Assembly: GCA_018398805.1 (NCBI GenBank)
Contig: JAGFBZ010002028.1
Location: 62,001 to 126,000 of the forward strand
DNA length: 64,000 nt
Reading direction: 5' to 3'
From: Hirundichthys speculiger
Lineage: Eukaryota; Chordata; Actinopteri; Beloniformes; Exocoetidae
Of this stretch, positions 1-13,541 are shown piece after piece. Position 1 is the stretch's first letter. Each line of letters starts with the position of its first letter. The position numbers and the translations under genes were made by a program. The notes under the pieces are model-generated. The model was not told the origin of the DNA, did not search any database, and saw nothing but the letters and a program-made list of their open reading frames with translations.

Positions 1-1710
1 TGAAATTATATTCAACTATTATAACTGGGATATTTTTTTAAATAAAAATACACATCTTTGATATCAAAACAAGTTAAAGAAAGCCCACATATTAACTATA
101 TATGGTGGTCAATGAATATTTAAAAAGAGTAGAAATAGCTGGAATAAGTGAGACGGGGAAATCATATCGGTTATAGGTTCTGAAAGTCTGTTTTAATCAA
201 TTTCCCAGTCCTTATTTTGAAGAAACTGCAGCAAAAAATGTCACTTAAATATAGCAATTTGTTAAAAAAAAACAAAAAACAAAACATGTTTCTTTTAAGT
301 TAACTGCATCTGGTTAGTGCACTGGCTCATGTCAGCATATGCAGAGACGGACATTCATTTATTTTAAGTTTATTGAAATGTAAAAAAAAAAAAAAATTAC
401 CACACTGTCACAGTGATTCTTAATATCAGACTGACACTTGATCATGGCTTCTTTGGTCTAATAAGCACAGTATTTTTTTTACAATTTTTAACAGATTTGG
501 AGGAAAAATAAACTAAAAATAAAAACCCAAAACAAACTTATGTGATTGAGAACCTGCCTGTTGACAGTAAACTGTGAATACTACAACATATTCAACATAA
601 TCCTGCATCGGTGACGTCACCCATCACCCCTAAACATCAACACTGGTTTAGTAAAAAAGACAATTAACAAGTGTTTCTTCCTATCAAAAATGGGTTAAAT
701 TATTGTTGGCACTTTGTGTGAAAGGAAATGTCATAAAAACCTAGATTAAACACTTGTAAAAAAAAAAAAGGCTAGAGTGATATCTTTACTGTGTTGTTTG
801 AATGCTGGTGGTCGTGAAGCTGAAGTACAACCAGCTCTCCACAGAAATCTGTCCCAACATAACTGATGACATCTTTCAACATGAAGTATACCACGACAAA
901 GCAACACTTTCCACTATAAACAACGCAAACATCATGTACCTAATATCAAATATTGTCTTCTCAATGTTTAATTATAAACGGCTCTCAATAATTTTAAATA
1001 AGATGGGATTCAAGTTTTTCAAATTACAGCTTCAGATACTTCTTTTCTAGGGATGGACTGCAGCTCTACGAGATTTTCATTAGTGGTCAGCTTGAAAATG
1101 GTATTCTGATTGAAAGGATTTTAAATCAGAAAAAGTCCAGTCTAGAGCTGGATATTACAGCATTATTAGTTACTACTTATATTTTAAAGAACGGCAGCTA
1201 AAACACCCTACATTTTAGTCCCCATCACAGGCCAAACACCAAAAGCCTCCCGACTTACATTCATGATGCAATTTGAAAGCTTTGGCAGCTCCAGTTTGTG
1301 GTCAACTTATTTGTAATTTAGTCATATTCTCAGAGTTTAAATATTTTACATGGAAGTTGTTTTTTTTTTTGTCATAAAGTATGAAAACAGGAGTCATTTC
1401 TAGACAAAAATTATCTTGACATTATTGACCATAAAGGGATCAATGAGGCGCTGGTACTTGTGCCCCCTAGTGGCCACCAGTTGAAATGATGCAGGTGTTT
1501 ATCAAGTTGTGTGCCTCACTACTGCAACTCGTGCGAGTTGGTTTTGTGTGGCTCCACATTAGACTTCAATACTGTAAACAAAACGGATTGAAAAGAATCT
1601 GGACAAAGTTTTAGACTTCAATTGAACAAATCTGCTTGGTTCCAAGAGGATGGCGTGCCGCAGCTGAGCAATTACATTCATTTATGCTCTTGTCCCGGTG
1701 AAGCTGTGCC
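1..1710. other. poglut1 3' UTR and downstream flank
   Basis: AT-rich non-coding sequence with no recognisable exon. The proximal part should be poglut1 3' UTR. AATAAA signals on the minus strand (complement at 358-363 and 369-374) are possible polyadenylation sites about 1.35 kb past the stop. Poly-A/T runs lie at 260-290, 382-396 and 758-769. The short open frame at 802-1050 has no recognisable domain and looks like chance. Confidence 0.4.
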
Positions 1711-4700
1711 TCATAGCTCAGTCTTGCTGGGTTTGTGGACCATCTGCTTGTAGTTGTTCCTCCTGCTGGGTTTGTAGGTCAGGAGCTTGGCTAAAGTCGG
1801 TTAGAAGTCTCTCCCAGTAGCAGGAGACGTCTCCCATCTGAAGGTGCTCCAGGATGAATTCCTTCCCTCTGTGGGGAGACGGAAAAGTCACGACTCAGTA
1901 ACAGCACCGCTGCTAAAGCGAGTTTCAATCAAATTCAGTCATGAAATAATATCCATTACCTCGTGGCAATCTGCTGTGCGACTGCGTCGTTCTCTTTAAC
2001 GAACTGTAAAAGCTCCCTGAGGACACATTTACCGTACACACAAATCACAATCCACCCAAGACGCGTCAATATCAGACTGAAGCTTCTCAGCGTGTGAATC
2101 TGAAGCGTCGTTTGTGGAGGCGTGAAGCCTACCTGACATCTGACAGATCCTGCTTGACGGGGACGTAGTGGACCCAGGGCTTGAGCTGAGGGTAAAAAAA
2201 CTCCAGCCATTCATCCCCCACGTGGAAGACCAGCGAGCCACAGAGGAACAGATGTTTGAGGCGGAAGCTTGCCGCCACTCCCCGGAAGTTGAACAAATAT
2301 CTGCAGGGGGTGAAGAGGCGATGTTTAATGGGGGCTCATTTTGAAAAAAGCATCCACAAATAAACCTGACAACTGAAAATGCTCACTTACTTGTGTGTAT
2401 TTCCACATTTAAATCACAGTTTTACAGATTTGCTTTTGTGGCATCATTATGATTCTACATAATCTTACTTTAAATATGAGAATGAATGTCAGCCGTACTG
2501 AAAATTATAATTACGCACATTATGTTAAGCACATCATGTTTGATCACATTTGATGATCACATCATCACATTTTAGGGTAAATAACCACAGAAAGCCAGTT
2601 AATTCCAAAGGGTTCTCTTTACTTTTTTTTGCCACTGTGTATATTGTCATGAAAGAGTTTTTTAAACCTGTTTTTAACTCTAATATTAAAGATGGAGCTT
2701 ACTTGTATTTGCAGTGATCCACAAGTGGAATTTCTTTGGCTGGGGGTCTGCCAAGTGTATCCTAATGAGAAAGGAAAATGTTGATTAGTAAACAACAAGT
2801 AGTATAAGCAAAGTATTGGGGGGGGGGGGGGGGGGGGGGTATTCCAGTATTTCTAACTTGTGTCTACATGACTGAGTTCATTCACAGCCTCAAACGTCTT
2901 GGACCCTGGTGTGATGGGGGGTGTGACTGACCTTTTCTGACTTCCAGGCCTGGTTCTTGGTGTACTCTGCATCCACCAGCTCTGGAGCTTCTCTGGACAG
3001 AAGGATGAGGGGGTCACGCTCTGAGCTGGTTCTACCGCAGACAATCAGAACAGGAGGATGGTCAGATAAAATATATCTGGAGGGGAATCTGGGGGCAGTG
3101 GGGCCAGTGGTTCCACTCTTGTGTGATATATATCTAATGGAAGGTGGTACTAAGTCAAAAACTGCGCTCAGAAGGCCACTGGGTTAAAAACTGATTTTAA
3201 AGCAAGCAACATTATAGAAGTATACGAACCGTAGCTAAATCCTTGACAATAACAAAAACTGAAGTTGATCACATGACTGACCTGGAGCCTCTGAAGAATC
3301 CTTTGGACTCTTTGTTCTTCCAGGGCCACTGTGCTGCAGACCTAACACGATAGAGATGAATAAACAACCCATTCAAGACACGAAACAGAAACACGAGCAC
3401 ATGAGGAACCTGTGAGTGTTAAACTAGACCTAATTTACAATATTTACCAATAATCCAACTGCAATCATTTATAAACTGGCTGGATTACCACGGTAACACT
3501 CTGGACACATAACCTGCTGCGCCACGGTTCAGATTTGTCACTCCCTCCCTTAAGATCTTACTTTTTAAGATCGTCCCTCATTAGATCCCATCTTCCCAGT
3601 CCAGTCGGGTATATGGGCCACACAGCAGGCCCGCCCTCCCAGAACGTCCACGCTGGGTACATGATGTCCTGGTAGTCTGAGGTCTGCTCAAATCAAACAT
3701 ACACATGTCGGTTCTTAAACAATGATTATTACGTGTGCATAAAATGACTGTAAATATTCTGACCTTACTGAAAGAGAAGACGGGCAGAGGCGGCTGCACC
3801 CAGCTGGGGATTTGTGGGTAATCCCGAACGTTTACCACCATCTCCAAGTCCGGCAGCCTGTCAATCACCCCCAGTAGGAAATGCTCGACTCCACTGCACC
3901 TGGAAACGGGAAAATTCAGATACTGCAAACTAACAGCTGCAGATATACATTTCATGTATGCATCAAACTGTAAAATGACTCATCCCCCCCCCCCCCCCCC
4001 CCCGTACCTAGCAGGGAACATGCAGTTGTGCTCTCTGTACAACTTGTGTCCAATGATCTGGTAGTGGGTGCCCACCCCTCTCTGAATTGTAGCAGCCATG
4101 ACATCCTCAGAGATTCCCCTTTTAAAGGGCTGCAAGTCATGTTGTAGGACGCTAAGACAGAAAAAAAAAAAAAAAGGAATAATAATAATCCAAAGTTCAT
4201 ATGCAGTGAGTGCATTTCTTTCTCGATCCCATGATTATAAAAATACAGGTTCACCAGCACAGCACTCACCTAAGATGGCAGCTGCAGTTGACTGAGCTGC
4301 ATGGAGTGTACTCTTTAACAGGCTTTTGAAATCTTCATTCTAATTTTCTTCCACTGTTGGTCTGTAAAAACACACATGCAGTTTTCATTCCATTTTTTTA
4401 ATACTTATAATTGAATATAATTGAGCTTTTATCGACCAATAGGCTTCTTCTGGCTGGATGTGGGATAAGCAAGTGACAAATGACCATAAGATGCTAGGTT
4501 GGAGATGTTGGTGAAAAGCTGCTTCCTTTTTTTAGGATTTAGGTCTGAACTCTCACCTGAGCCACCCTTATAGTCCTGATTAACCATCTTCTCACCACTA
4601 TGGCTTTCTGGTTTACATTACTGTCTTTACTGAAACAATGAGTTCACAATACTCCAGTGGCCTCCACAGTCACCAGATCTCCATTTAACAGAGCACAAAA

Positions 4701-5407
4701 GGGATGAGCAGCCACAAATCTGCAGCAACTGCATGATGTTATCATTTCGACATGGACTGAAATCTCTGAGGAGTGTTTCCAAAACCTTGTTGAATCTATG
4801 CCATGAAAAAATTAAGGCAGTTCTGAAGGTAAAAAGGGGTCCAACCTGTCAGAACTGACTTTTGTGCTACAGCTGGTCCATACAAACACACAATCTGACC
4901 CAACTCATGACTTGAGAGCCCGCATAAAACTGAACCAACAGTACCTAGTAGTTTAGATTTGACCCAAATTATAAAAAAAAAAAAAAAAGGAAAGAAAAAA
5001 AAAAGGAAGGAAGAACCAGAGAAGGCAGGCATTGTCATTAGGTATATCGATTTGTGGTCATTAAAAATTAGCTAACCTTTTTTTGTTAAACCTCTCCAAG
5101 CTTGTATGAATAAGACCCCCCGCAGAAATATAGTTTCTGATGGGTGTATGTGTCTACAGTGATTTAAAAGTGACATAAATGTAAAAGTGAGCTTCCAGCT
5201 TAGTTGAGTTAGCTTCTAAGACAGACAGCTAGCTCGTTAACTCCATCATCAGGAGTTTCTTCAAACTGCTGTAAAGTCTTACTCATACTTTTAAAATATA
5301 TATATTTTAAATGTACTTGTTTCAAATGCATTACCTGATGCACAGACGGAACTGAAGTCATATATCTGCAAAAGTATAAAGAAGCTCCACAGCCACGAGC
5401 GCTCCAT
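1711..5407 (-). CDS. poglut1: protein O-glucosyltransferase 1 (KTEL/CAP10 family), 11 exons, complete
   Basis: Transfers glucose (and xylose in the known mammalian enzyme) to serine in EGF repeats of Notch-like proteins in the ER lumen. Exons, minus strand: 5407-5335, 4361-4270, 4151-4008, 3899-3764, 3683-3562, 3341-3282, 3031-2932, 2761-2703, 2300-2133, 2016-1960, 1868-1711, all with GT-AG introns and matching phases. The start ATG opens a hydrophobic signal peptide of about 24 residues. Visible motifs include [56 protein letters not shown] and [16 protein letters not shown] of the CAP10/glycosyltransferase-90 domain. The protein ends in KTEL, an ER retrieval signal. Corrected length is 388 residues; the human protein is about 392. 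Two exons have one extra base each (near 4320 and near 1789); without that correction exon 2 stops early and the KTEL end is lost. Divergent from casq2. Confidence 0.93.
2818..2839. repeat. poly-G run of 22 in poglut1 intron
   Basis: Uninterrupted run of G on the plus strand, which is poly-C in the poglut1 transcript. It lies in the intron between the exons ending at 2932 and starting at 2761. Confidence 0.95.
3984..4003. repeat. poly-C run of 20 just inside a poglut1 splice donor
   Basis: Twenty C on the plus strand, read as twenty G in the poglut1 pre-mRNA. It begins five bases after the end of the exon ending at 4008, so the donor reads GTAC followed by the G run. Confidence 0.95.
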
Positions 5408-6233
<826 letters not shown>

Positions 6234-7225
6234 CAGTTGAATAAAGAAGTTTACATGTACTGTATAAAAAAAGACATGTAACCAATTTTTACAGTCTGAC
6301 TTTAAATCAGACTTGACTTTTCCTGTTTTAGTTCAGTTAGGATTTCTTCAAAGTCAGTAGTTTACTTACACAAAGATTACTAATCTTTTATACAATTTGG
6401 GAAAGCCCGGATGATGATGTCATGGCTTTTGAAGCTTTTAATAGGTTAATTGACAACATTAAAATTCATGGAGGCACACCTCTGGATGTGTTTTAAGGCA
6501 CACCTCAAACATATTCCTTCCTTGTGTGACATCATGGAAAAATCTAAAGAAATCAGCCAAGATATCAGGAAGAGAATTGTGGACCTTCCACAAGTCTGGT
6601 TCATCCTTTGGTACAATTCCAGATGCCTGACGGTGCCACATTCATCTGTTCAAACAATTATATGCAAGTATAACAGTGGGAATGTCCTGTCATCATACCG
6701 CTCAGGAAGGAGACAAGGTTCTGTGTCTCAGAGATTGATGCCAAATGTGCAAATCAACTCCAGAACAAAAAAAAACACCTTTTGAAGATGCTGCTGAAGC
6801 TGGTAAGACAGTTTTATTAACCACAGGGAAGCAAGTCCTGACTTTAGAGCCAACATGGACTGAAAGACCGCTCCACAAGGAAAAAGTAATTACTCCAAAT
6901 GCAAAATGAATTAAGACAGATTACAACTTGCCAATGTACACAGGGACAAAGACCTGAATTTCTGGAGACATGTCACGTGGTCTGTTGAAACTAAAACTGA
7001 ACTGATTTGTGATAATAACATCGTTATATTTGAAGGAAAAATGGGGAACCTTGCAAGTCTAATAGCTCCATCCCAACTGTGAAGCACGGGGGTGGCAGCA
7101 TCATGTTGTGGGGGTGTTTTGCTGCACTTCACAAAATAGATGGAATCGCGAGGAAAGAACATCATGTAGAAATGTTGAAGCAACATTTCAAGGCATGAGC
7201 CAGGAAGTGGAAGAGGAAGCGACAT
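6234..7225 (+). mobile_element. degraded Tc1-like transposon (Sleeping Beauty type), 3' truncated
   Basis: A TA dinucleotide is followed by an end close to the salmonid-type Tc1 terminal repeat (CAGTTGAATAAAGAAGTTTA). The plus strand encodes broken pieces of the transposase: an N-terminal paired-like segment from about 6534 (MEKSKEISQDIRKRIVDL) through a GRRQ/AT-hook-like stretch near 6690-6715, and a catalytic-region piece at about 7071-7195 containing [15 protein letters not shown]. Frameshifts and stops interrupt it, and the 3' part with the last catalytic residue and right terminal repeat is missing, so it cannot be active. It lies between poglut1 and casq2. Confidence 0.85.
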
Positions 7226-7727
7226 TAAAGGGGCCCTCTGATCAACCAGCCAGATTTACTGAGCCGTGATTAAAATCCTCATTCAATCTTTTACAAAGTA
7301 CACAATCATAAATACGGTTCCTTCGAAATAGATACAAATGCTAAATGACCGAACATACGCTACAGATTTTTCTAATTTCTGATTCCATACCAAATGATTG
7401 CAAGTCTTGGTGACATTCACTTCATGAGTGGTCGTTGCTTAAATGAGCTCATTAGAACGAGTTCCTCTGTGAGGAAAAGAAAAGGAGGAGGAAAGTTACC
7501 CTCCTGAGACCTGAGATCCATGAAGATAGAGAGAGTGAGGGATAGAGGACAGGTGGGGAGGCAGAGCTGTCAAAAGAGAGCAAAGAAGCAGCGCGAGTGT
7601 AAAGAGTGATGAAATATTCGAGATTATATGAGGTGATGTAACAGAGATCAAAACTGTGGATATATTTTAGCTTTGGCGTGCATCTCTTAAGGCTCTTTGA
7701 TTTCCTTGCAAACTCCGCTCAGCGACG
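7226..7727 (+). promoter_or_regulatory. casq2 5' flank / probable promoter and 5' UTR
   Basis: About 500 bases between the Tc1 relic and the casq2 start codon. The motif TATATTTTAG at 7661-7670 resembles both a TATA element and a MEF2 site (CTA-AT-rich-TAG with one mismatch), about 60 bases before the ATG. MEF2 control of calsequestrin-2 is known in mammals; its use here is inference from one short motif. Confidence 0.3.
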
Positions 7728-10700
7728 ATGCAGCGAATGTGGCTGTCTCTTCTGTCTGGCCTCTGCCTTTGCCTGACTTTCCTCTGCAGCGCCGAGGAAG
7801 GCCTCGAGTTCCCCAACTTTGATGGGAAGGACAGGGTGTTGGACATGAACGAGCGCAACTACAAGAAGGCTCTGAAGAGATACGACCTGCTGTGCCTGTT
7901 CTACCATGAGCCTCTGCCCGCCAACAAGGGCCTGCAGAAGCGGTTCCAGATGACGGAGCTGGTGCTGGAGGTGAGAATGGGGTCTCGAGATGTAGAAAGA
8001 GGGGAGGAAGTGGGAAAAAAAGGAAAGTAAAAAGAAAAGGACATAAATGTTAAGGCTGATATTCTCTCTCTCTCGTGGAATTGAGCTGCAAATGTCACCG
8101 ATGCTGAATTAACAGGAAACTATTAAATGAGTGTCAACATGTGCGTCTCATCAGCTGATGGTTTATTTATTTAAACCCTCAACTCCCTCACAAACATCTC
8201 CAGGTATGCAAACAATCCAAAAGCCTTCCAGGAAGATGTCATTACAGATCACAGCCGTGTTGTGAGACATATGCGTTATGACATATAGAGTCCTGATAGG
8301 TCTTATGTAACTGATAACATACAAATGTGTCTAAGGGCTGGAAGTGAAATCCCTGCAGCTTACATTCTCTCGCACAACTTGTCTTAAAAATTAAGCAAAT
8401 AATGACTGAGCCCCTTTGCTGGGAAACCAGACAGTGAATGCCTCGTTCCGTTCCTGTCTAGTTAATGTCTTGACTCTGCTTAACCATACGTTCAAAAACC
8501 GCTGTCAAGCTGTCAGTTTGAATGTCTCGCTCTGCATTTCGCACACGGAGACTTTAACGTGAGAAGTAGTAATTTCAGCGCCATTATATGTACTCCTTTG
8601 TGGTTCACTTGTCAGGGGACTGTTTCTAGGTCGCTCTGCTAATTAGCGCTTGTTCCCAATAACCACTCACTACCTCCTGTGTGTGAGTTAGAATTAAATC
8701 AACTTTCACTTCTTCTTTTTATTTCACTTGCAGTTACATTTTTTTACTTCTGAGTGTTGCATTTCTTTTGCAACTCCAGTCCTGACTCATGATTTTGCCT
8801 CTAATAAAACTTTTCTCTCACAGGACAAAACTCAGCACGTGCTCGCAAACCTTAGTAATGAAAAAATGTATTGACAAAGACAACGGCTGAGAAGCTTGAA
8901 ACTGCAAAATGCAAAGGAAAGTATGTTTTTGTAGGATTTTTGAAGCTTCACTTTAGGGCAAAAATGGTCCTGATTTACAGCTACAGCGCTGCATTTTAAA
9001 GGGGGCATTTCATGATAACAATGCTTTTTTCTGAGAACATCTCATTGGATGTTAGAAGGCCCTGCTGACAGGAAAAACATTTTGTTTTCAGCGGCCTCAT
9101 TCAGTGAGCAGATCAAATCTGTGTGGTACTGTGACATCACAGACCCAGATCAGAGCAGAATCATCCAGATCCTGTATTTTTATTTCTGCCCAACTTCACA
9201 TCATGCCACATGTGCTGTATCTTGGAAGTTAGGTTATTGCACAGGTATAATGTTAGTTTCAAAATGCCGCACACCCCAAGAAGGGACGAGTTGAGACTCC
9301 ACCCCCTAAAACCAGCTGCAGCAGTAAAGAAATGGTTAAAAAGCTGGGCTTTGCAACTACTTAGGCCAAAACATCACACTGATATTTTATCATGTGTCCA
9401 AAAAAGGTCCTAATATGTCTCCTTTAAAAATACAGACGCCAGTTTCCCAACTGATGACTTTCCTGTCGAGGCTGTGACTCACAGATTTTGCAGATCAGTC
9501 TTTGTTCTGGCTGAAGAATAATTTTGTAGAAAAGTCACTCATTTGTTAAACTTCTCATTGTGACCTCCCAGCTCACAGCTCAAGTCCTGGAGAACAAAGA
9601 CATTGGCTTTGGGATGGTGGACTCCCAGAAGGACGCCAAGGTCGCAAAAAAACTGGGTATGAGCTTTGATATCACACGGCACGACAAGTACATCCTTTCT
9701 CACAATACAGACCCAATCCATATGATTTCTACTTTTGTATACATCAATCTGTGGTAATGATACGTTGATTACCCATTTAAGGGTAAAAGATAATGCTTCT
9801 GCTATCTAACCAGGTTTGGAGGAGGTGGGCAGCTTGTATGTCTTCAAGGACGACCGTGTCATTGAGTTTGATGGGGAGCTCTCGGCGGACACACTGGTGG
9901 AGTTTCTGTTGGATGTGAGTGGAAAACCTTTGGCTTTTTAAAAATGCCGTTTATGGTACCCACTCTAAAGAGATCACAAAGCAGCAGCTGGAGTTTGAGA
10001 GCAACGCTTGCAAAAATATGGCTCCAATTAAAGATGCGTTGCAGGTTCCCCTGAAATCTTGATTTGCAGCGTTATCCATCCATCCATCCATCCATCCATC
10101 CATTGTCCATACCCGTTTAGTCCTATTCAGGGTCACGGGGATCTGCTGGAGCCTATCCCAGCTCTCTTCGAGTGAGAGGTGGGTACACCCTGGACAGGTC
10201 GCCAGTAATTTGCAGCATTATTTTAAGTAGATTAAATTTAAATAATTTGCTTGATATTTTACCAAACACACTTCGACACTAGCTGGAGTCATGCTTTTTA
10301 GTTGTGTCTCTCTTGGTCTGTAGTAATTCTACGAATGAGTGAAGTAGTGAGTACATAAAACTTAGAAAGAGTGTATATTTTTGTTTTTTGACTGAAATTA
10401 AGTCATTTTCAATCCCTTGTGGATGATGATTAGCTCCACCTACAGTATATCTTTGTTCCAACAACACCAAACCATAATATCATAGCTACACTGGTGTTAG
10501 TTACGCACCAGGTTCTTGACTGCGATGCGCAAAGTTGTTGCTACAAAGGTTAGCTTTCCTGGTTAACATCAAGTGGCAACCATCCCGCCAGACGAGGCAG
10601 CAGACGAGGAAGTAGATTATTTTGCAGTTCCTCTACTGACCACTAGGTGCTGGCTCCAAAACAAAGCAAAACCCCCACTGACTCCCACAGCTAGCCCACT

Positions 10701-13492
10701 ACTGTTATCTTAATTAGCTACTTAGTGCTCAACATTACATTTACTTCGGAGTTGTTAATTAAAGCCTATCAGATCATGGTCGTATTCTAAAGACAATATG
10801 TTTGGCTGTGCTCATGTAGTTGTGGTAATTGTACTAACAGACCACCATGGCTGGCTGTGGTTGGTCTGGAAGGGTCCGATGGATGAAGCTTAGCCTAGCT
10901 TAGCTTAGCCATGCTAATTGCAGCAGTCATTTCATATCGCCACCAAAATAACATTTGAGACCAGAGGTCTCACTGTGAAGGCCAGCGGTTTTTAAGATTG
11001 ACTGGAGGCCACCAACAGGCATCCAGTCGCGCCGAGCTCAACTTGTTTAATTCTGGATGATGTTCTGGTAGCAACGCTTGAAACGAAGATGTTGGGTAAA
11101 ATAAAATAAAAAAAGAATATATAAGTGTTATGAATCATCATCCTGGAGTTAGCAATGGCACCCAAGCTAAAATGGCTAACCCTTTTGAGGGGGGATTTAA
11201 CTGTTGCTGCTTTCCTGAGTTTATTTGGAGTGAAAATCAGCCCAACTTTATCCTGATGTCCTCTAGGTGCTGGAGGACCCCGTGGAGATAATCAATAATG
11301 CCATGGAGTTGCGAGCCTTTGAGAGAATGGAGGAAGACATCCGCCTCATTGGCTACTTCAAAGGAGAAGATTCATGTTAGTTTTTCAAACTCATGTAAAG
11401 TAATGTATATATCCTGGAATCTACTGAGGTGTGTGAGTGAGTTAAAAAGACACCTACATTACATACACCCAGGGCTCCTCACTCTGGTACCTGGTTACAG
11501 ATCTAGAGGCCGATGGAGCGATATCACCATGAAGCCTCACAGGCTGTTAAAGAGAAACCTGATTCCAGACGCTCTCACCCAGTCTCTCGAGAGGCTTTAA
11601 ATAGCCTCCAGCTCTCCATCTAATAGGTCAAACTGCAATTATAGTTCCTCACAAAAAAGGGTGTTAAAGTGAGGCGGGGAAGATGCTATCTGGTCCAATA
11701 TGACAGTGACACGAATTTCCATTATGAAGCCCATATCTGTCCAGAGATAGTTTGGTCCTTGGTGGTGACCTTGTTTGCAACAAAGCCAGGAGCTCTTTAC
11801 AAGCGTATAAAACTGTATTAAGAGATACTTGGTTACCAGAATCATGATGTTAGGAGAAAGACAGTGGGTTCAACGCCTACTATATTCATCCGAGGATGTG
11901 GTCAGAATGTGAATGCTACACCTCAACACGTTCTTTACTTTCTTTGCTTCGGTTTCCTTTATTTGCTCCTTGACATCCTCATGTTTCCTTCTGCCCGTTG
12001 TTTCCTCAGACTACAAAGCTTTTCAGGAGGCGTCAGAGCGCTTTCAACCTTACATCAAGTTTTTTGCCACATTTGAACAAATCTGTAAGTCTAAATCGCC
12101 TTTATGCCGAAATAAATAATGGTTTATTTGTTCAAGCTCTGCTTTCGTCTTGTTTTTGTCATTTTACAACTTCTTCCTCGTTTACCTGAAAAATACCCTT
12201 TCTGATTTATATCTTAAGCATTGAATATAACTATGAATGTTATCTATTTTTATTATTTTTTTATTTTTATTTTTTTAATTTTTAAACTTTATAGTGTGAT
12301 CCATGAAAAATAAAGCTCAGCAAAATAGATGTGTTTAAGTGCCGTACTGTTGTTTTATTGTGTAATTCTCAGTCCCTGTCTACCGGCATCACAATGACAT
12401 CCCTGGCCCGTTGCTTTGTTTCAGGTAGCCAAGCATCTTTCCCTTAAGATGAATGAAGTGAATTTCTATGAACCATTCATGGAGGAGCCAGCCATCCTTA
12501 CCTGGCAGACCTCTTTCAGAGATGGACATTGTTGAGTTTGTCAACCAACACAGAAGGTCGAGTTATCTTATTCATTAAGCATTGTTCAGATATAGTGAGT
12601 TAATTCATTGACATGGGATTAACAGACATGATCCTCTTTACAGGGCTACCTTGAGGAAACTCCGGGCGGAGAATATGTTTGAGACATGGGTGAATATTGA
12701 TCGGCCTTATTACAGCAGATAACTGAAGCTAAAGTTCCTCTGTGGTTGTATTGTAGACACGTCTTTTCTATTAACTTCTATTCTCCCTCTAGGAGGATGA
12801 CATGGACGGAATACATATTGTTGCCTTTGCCGGAGGAAGAAGATCCAGGTTTGCAACGCTTAGTTCTTTGATATTACAGTCTTGCACCTGAAGGTGAACC
12901 AAGGCACATCCTTTTCTTTCATCCTCCAGATGGCTACGAATTCCTGGAGATCCTGAAAGACGTGGCCAGAGACAACACCAACAATCCAGAGCTCAGCATC
13001 GTGTGGATCGATCCTGATGACTTCCCCCTGGTGCCGCCTCACCCACAAAATCCTTCATCAGAATTATCTAACGACACAAAACGTTACATACGCAGTCTTG
13101 CATCACCATCTTTGAACGTCTGAATGTCTTGACCCTACAGCTGACCACTTACTGGGAGAAAACCTTCAAACTGGACCTGTTCAGACCCCAGATCGGTGTG
13201 GTCAACGTCACAGATGTAAGGCTTTCCAGATGCATCACACTCAGTTTTTCTTTCAGCCGTCTTGACTTCCTGTGCTGTGCTCTAGGCCGACAGCGTTTGG
13301 ATGGACATGTCTAGCGACGAGGATCTGCCCACTGCAGAGGAGCTGGAGGACTGGATCGAAGACGTCCTGTCAGGGCGGGTGAATACGGAGGATGACGACG
13401 AGTTCGCCGATGACCAGGATAGTGACCATTACCTGACGGAAGGCAGCGATGAAAGTCACGACCTGGAAGAAGAAGATGACGGCGACGACTAA
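7728..13492 (+). CDS. casq2: calsequestrin 2 (cardiac type), 11 exons
   Basis: High-capacity, low-affinity calcium-binding protein of the sarcoplasmic reticulum lumen that buffers calcium near the ryanodine receptor. Exons: 7728-7970, 9572-9656, 9814-9914, 11267-11375, 12010-12084, 12425-12556, 12644-12689, 12793-12848, 12930-13030, 13141-13215, 13286-13492. The ATG opens a signal peptide of about 22 residues, then the mature start [15 protein letters not shown]. Three thioredoxin-like domains follow, recognisable from [44 protein letters not shown] and [20 protein letters not shown]. The acidic tail after [18 protein letters not shown] holds Asp/Glu mixed with Ser, His and Tyr. Corrected length is 408 residues (human CASQ2: 399). 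[17 protein letters not shown] and [18 protein letters not shown] favour casq2 over casq1. Exons 5, 6 and 8 each have one extra base (near 12077, 12496, 12832), most likely sequence error. Exon 4/5 joins as DSYYKAF, one residue shorter than relatives. Confidence 0.93.
8996..9428. repeat. interspersed repeat with short inverted ends (casq2 intron 1)
   Basis: Starts TTTTAAAGGGGGCAT and ends with the near-complement ATGTCTCCTTTAAAA. The internal block at about 9106-9165 (CATTCAGTGAGC, then GACATCACAGACC) recurs at 40660-40725. Probably an old non-autonomous DNA element; family not recognised. Confidence 0.55.
10071..10209. repeat. (CATC)n plus fish LINE-tail-like repeat (casq2 intron 3)
   Basis: Seven or so CATC units at 10076-10102 are followed by a block with the widespread fish motif GAGCCTATCCCAGCTCTCTT and ACACCCTGGACAGGTCGCC. 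A related copy is at 58340-58500. Probably a truncated retroposon tail; family not assigned. Confidence 0.6.
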
Positions 13493-13541
13493 ACTGTCAA
13501 GAGTTGGAGGTCTAGCAGTTCAAACTATAGAAACTGTAGAC

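Noticed and set aside
802..1050. Open frame of 82 codons left of poglut1
   Set aside because: No domain, no splice context, AT-rich composition and low-complexity content; chance frame in the 3' flank.
10076..10104. CATC array as a CRISPR-like or regulatory repeat
   Set aside because: Simple microsatellite attached to a retroposon tail; no spacers.
12425..12430. Use of the internal GTAG at 12425-12428 as acceptor for casq2 exon 6
   Set aside because: It would fix the exon 5 phase without a correction but removes the conserved Val-Ala before KHLSLKMNE and does not explain the later shifts.
13012..13124. Alternative casq2 C-terminus by reading through the donor at 13031
   Set aside because: The read-through frame ends in unrelated sequence, while CTG/GTGCCG to CTACAG/CTGACC restores the conserved DDFPLL...YWEKTF sequence.
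7728..13492. casq2 as a pseudogene because of three frameshifts
   Set aside because: All splice sites and the remaining codons are intact, and the two flanking genes show the same single-base insertions; error is the simpler reading.
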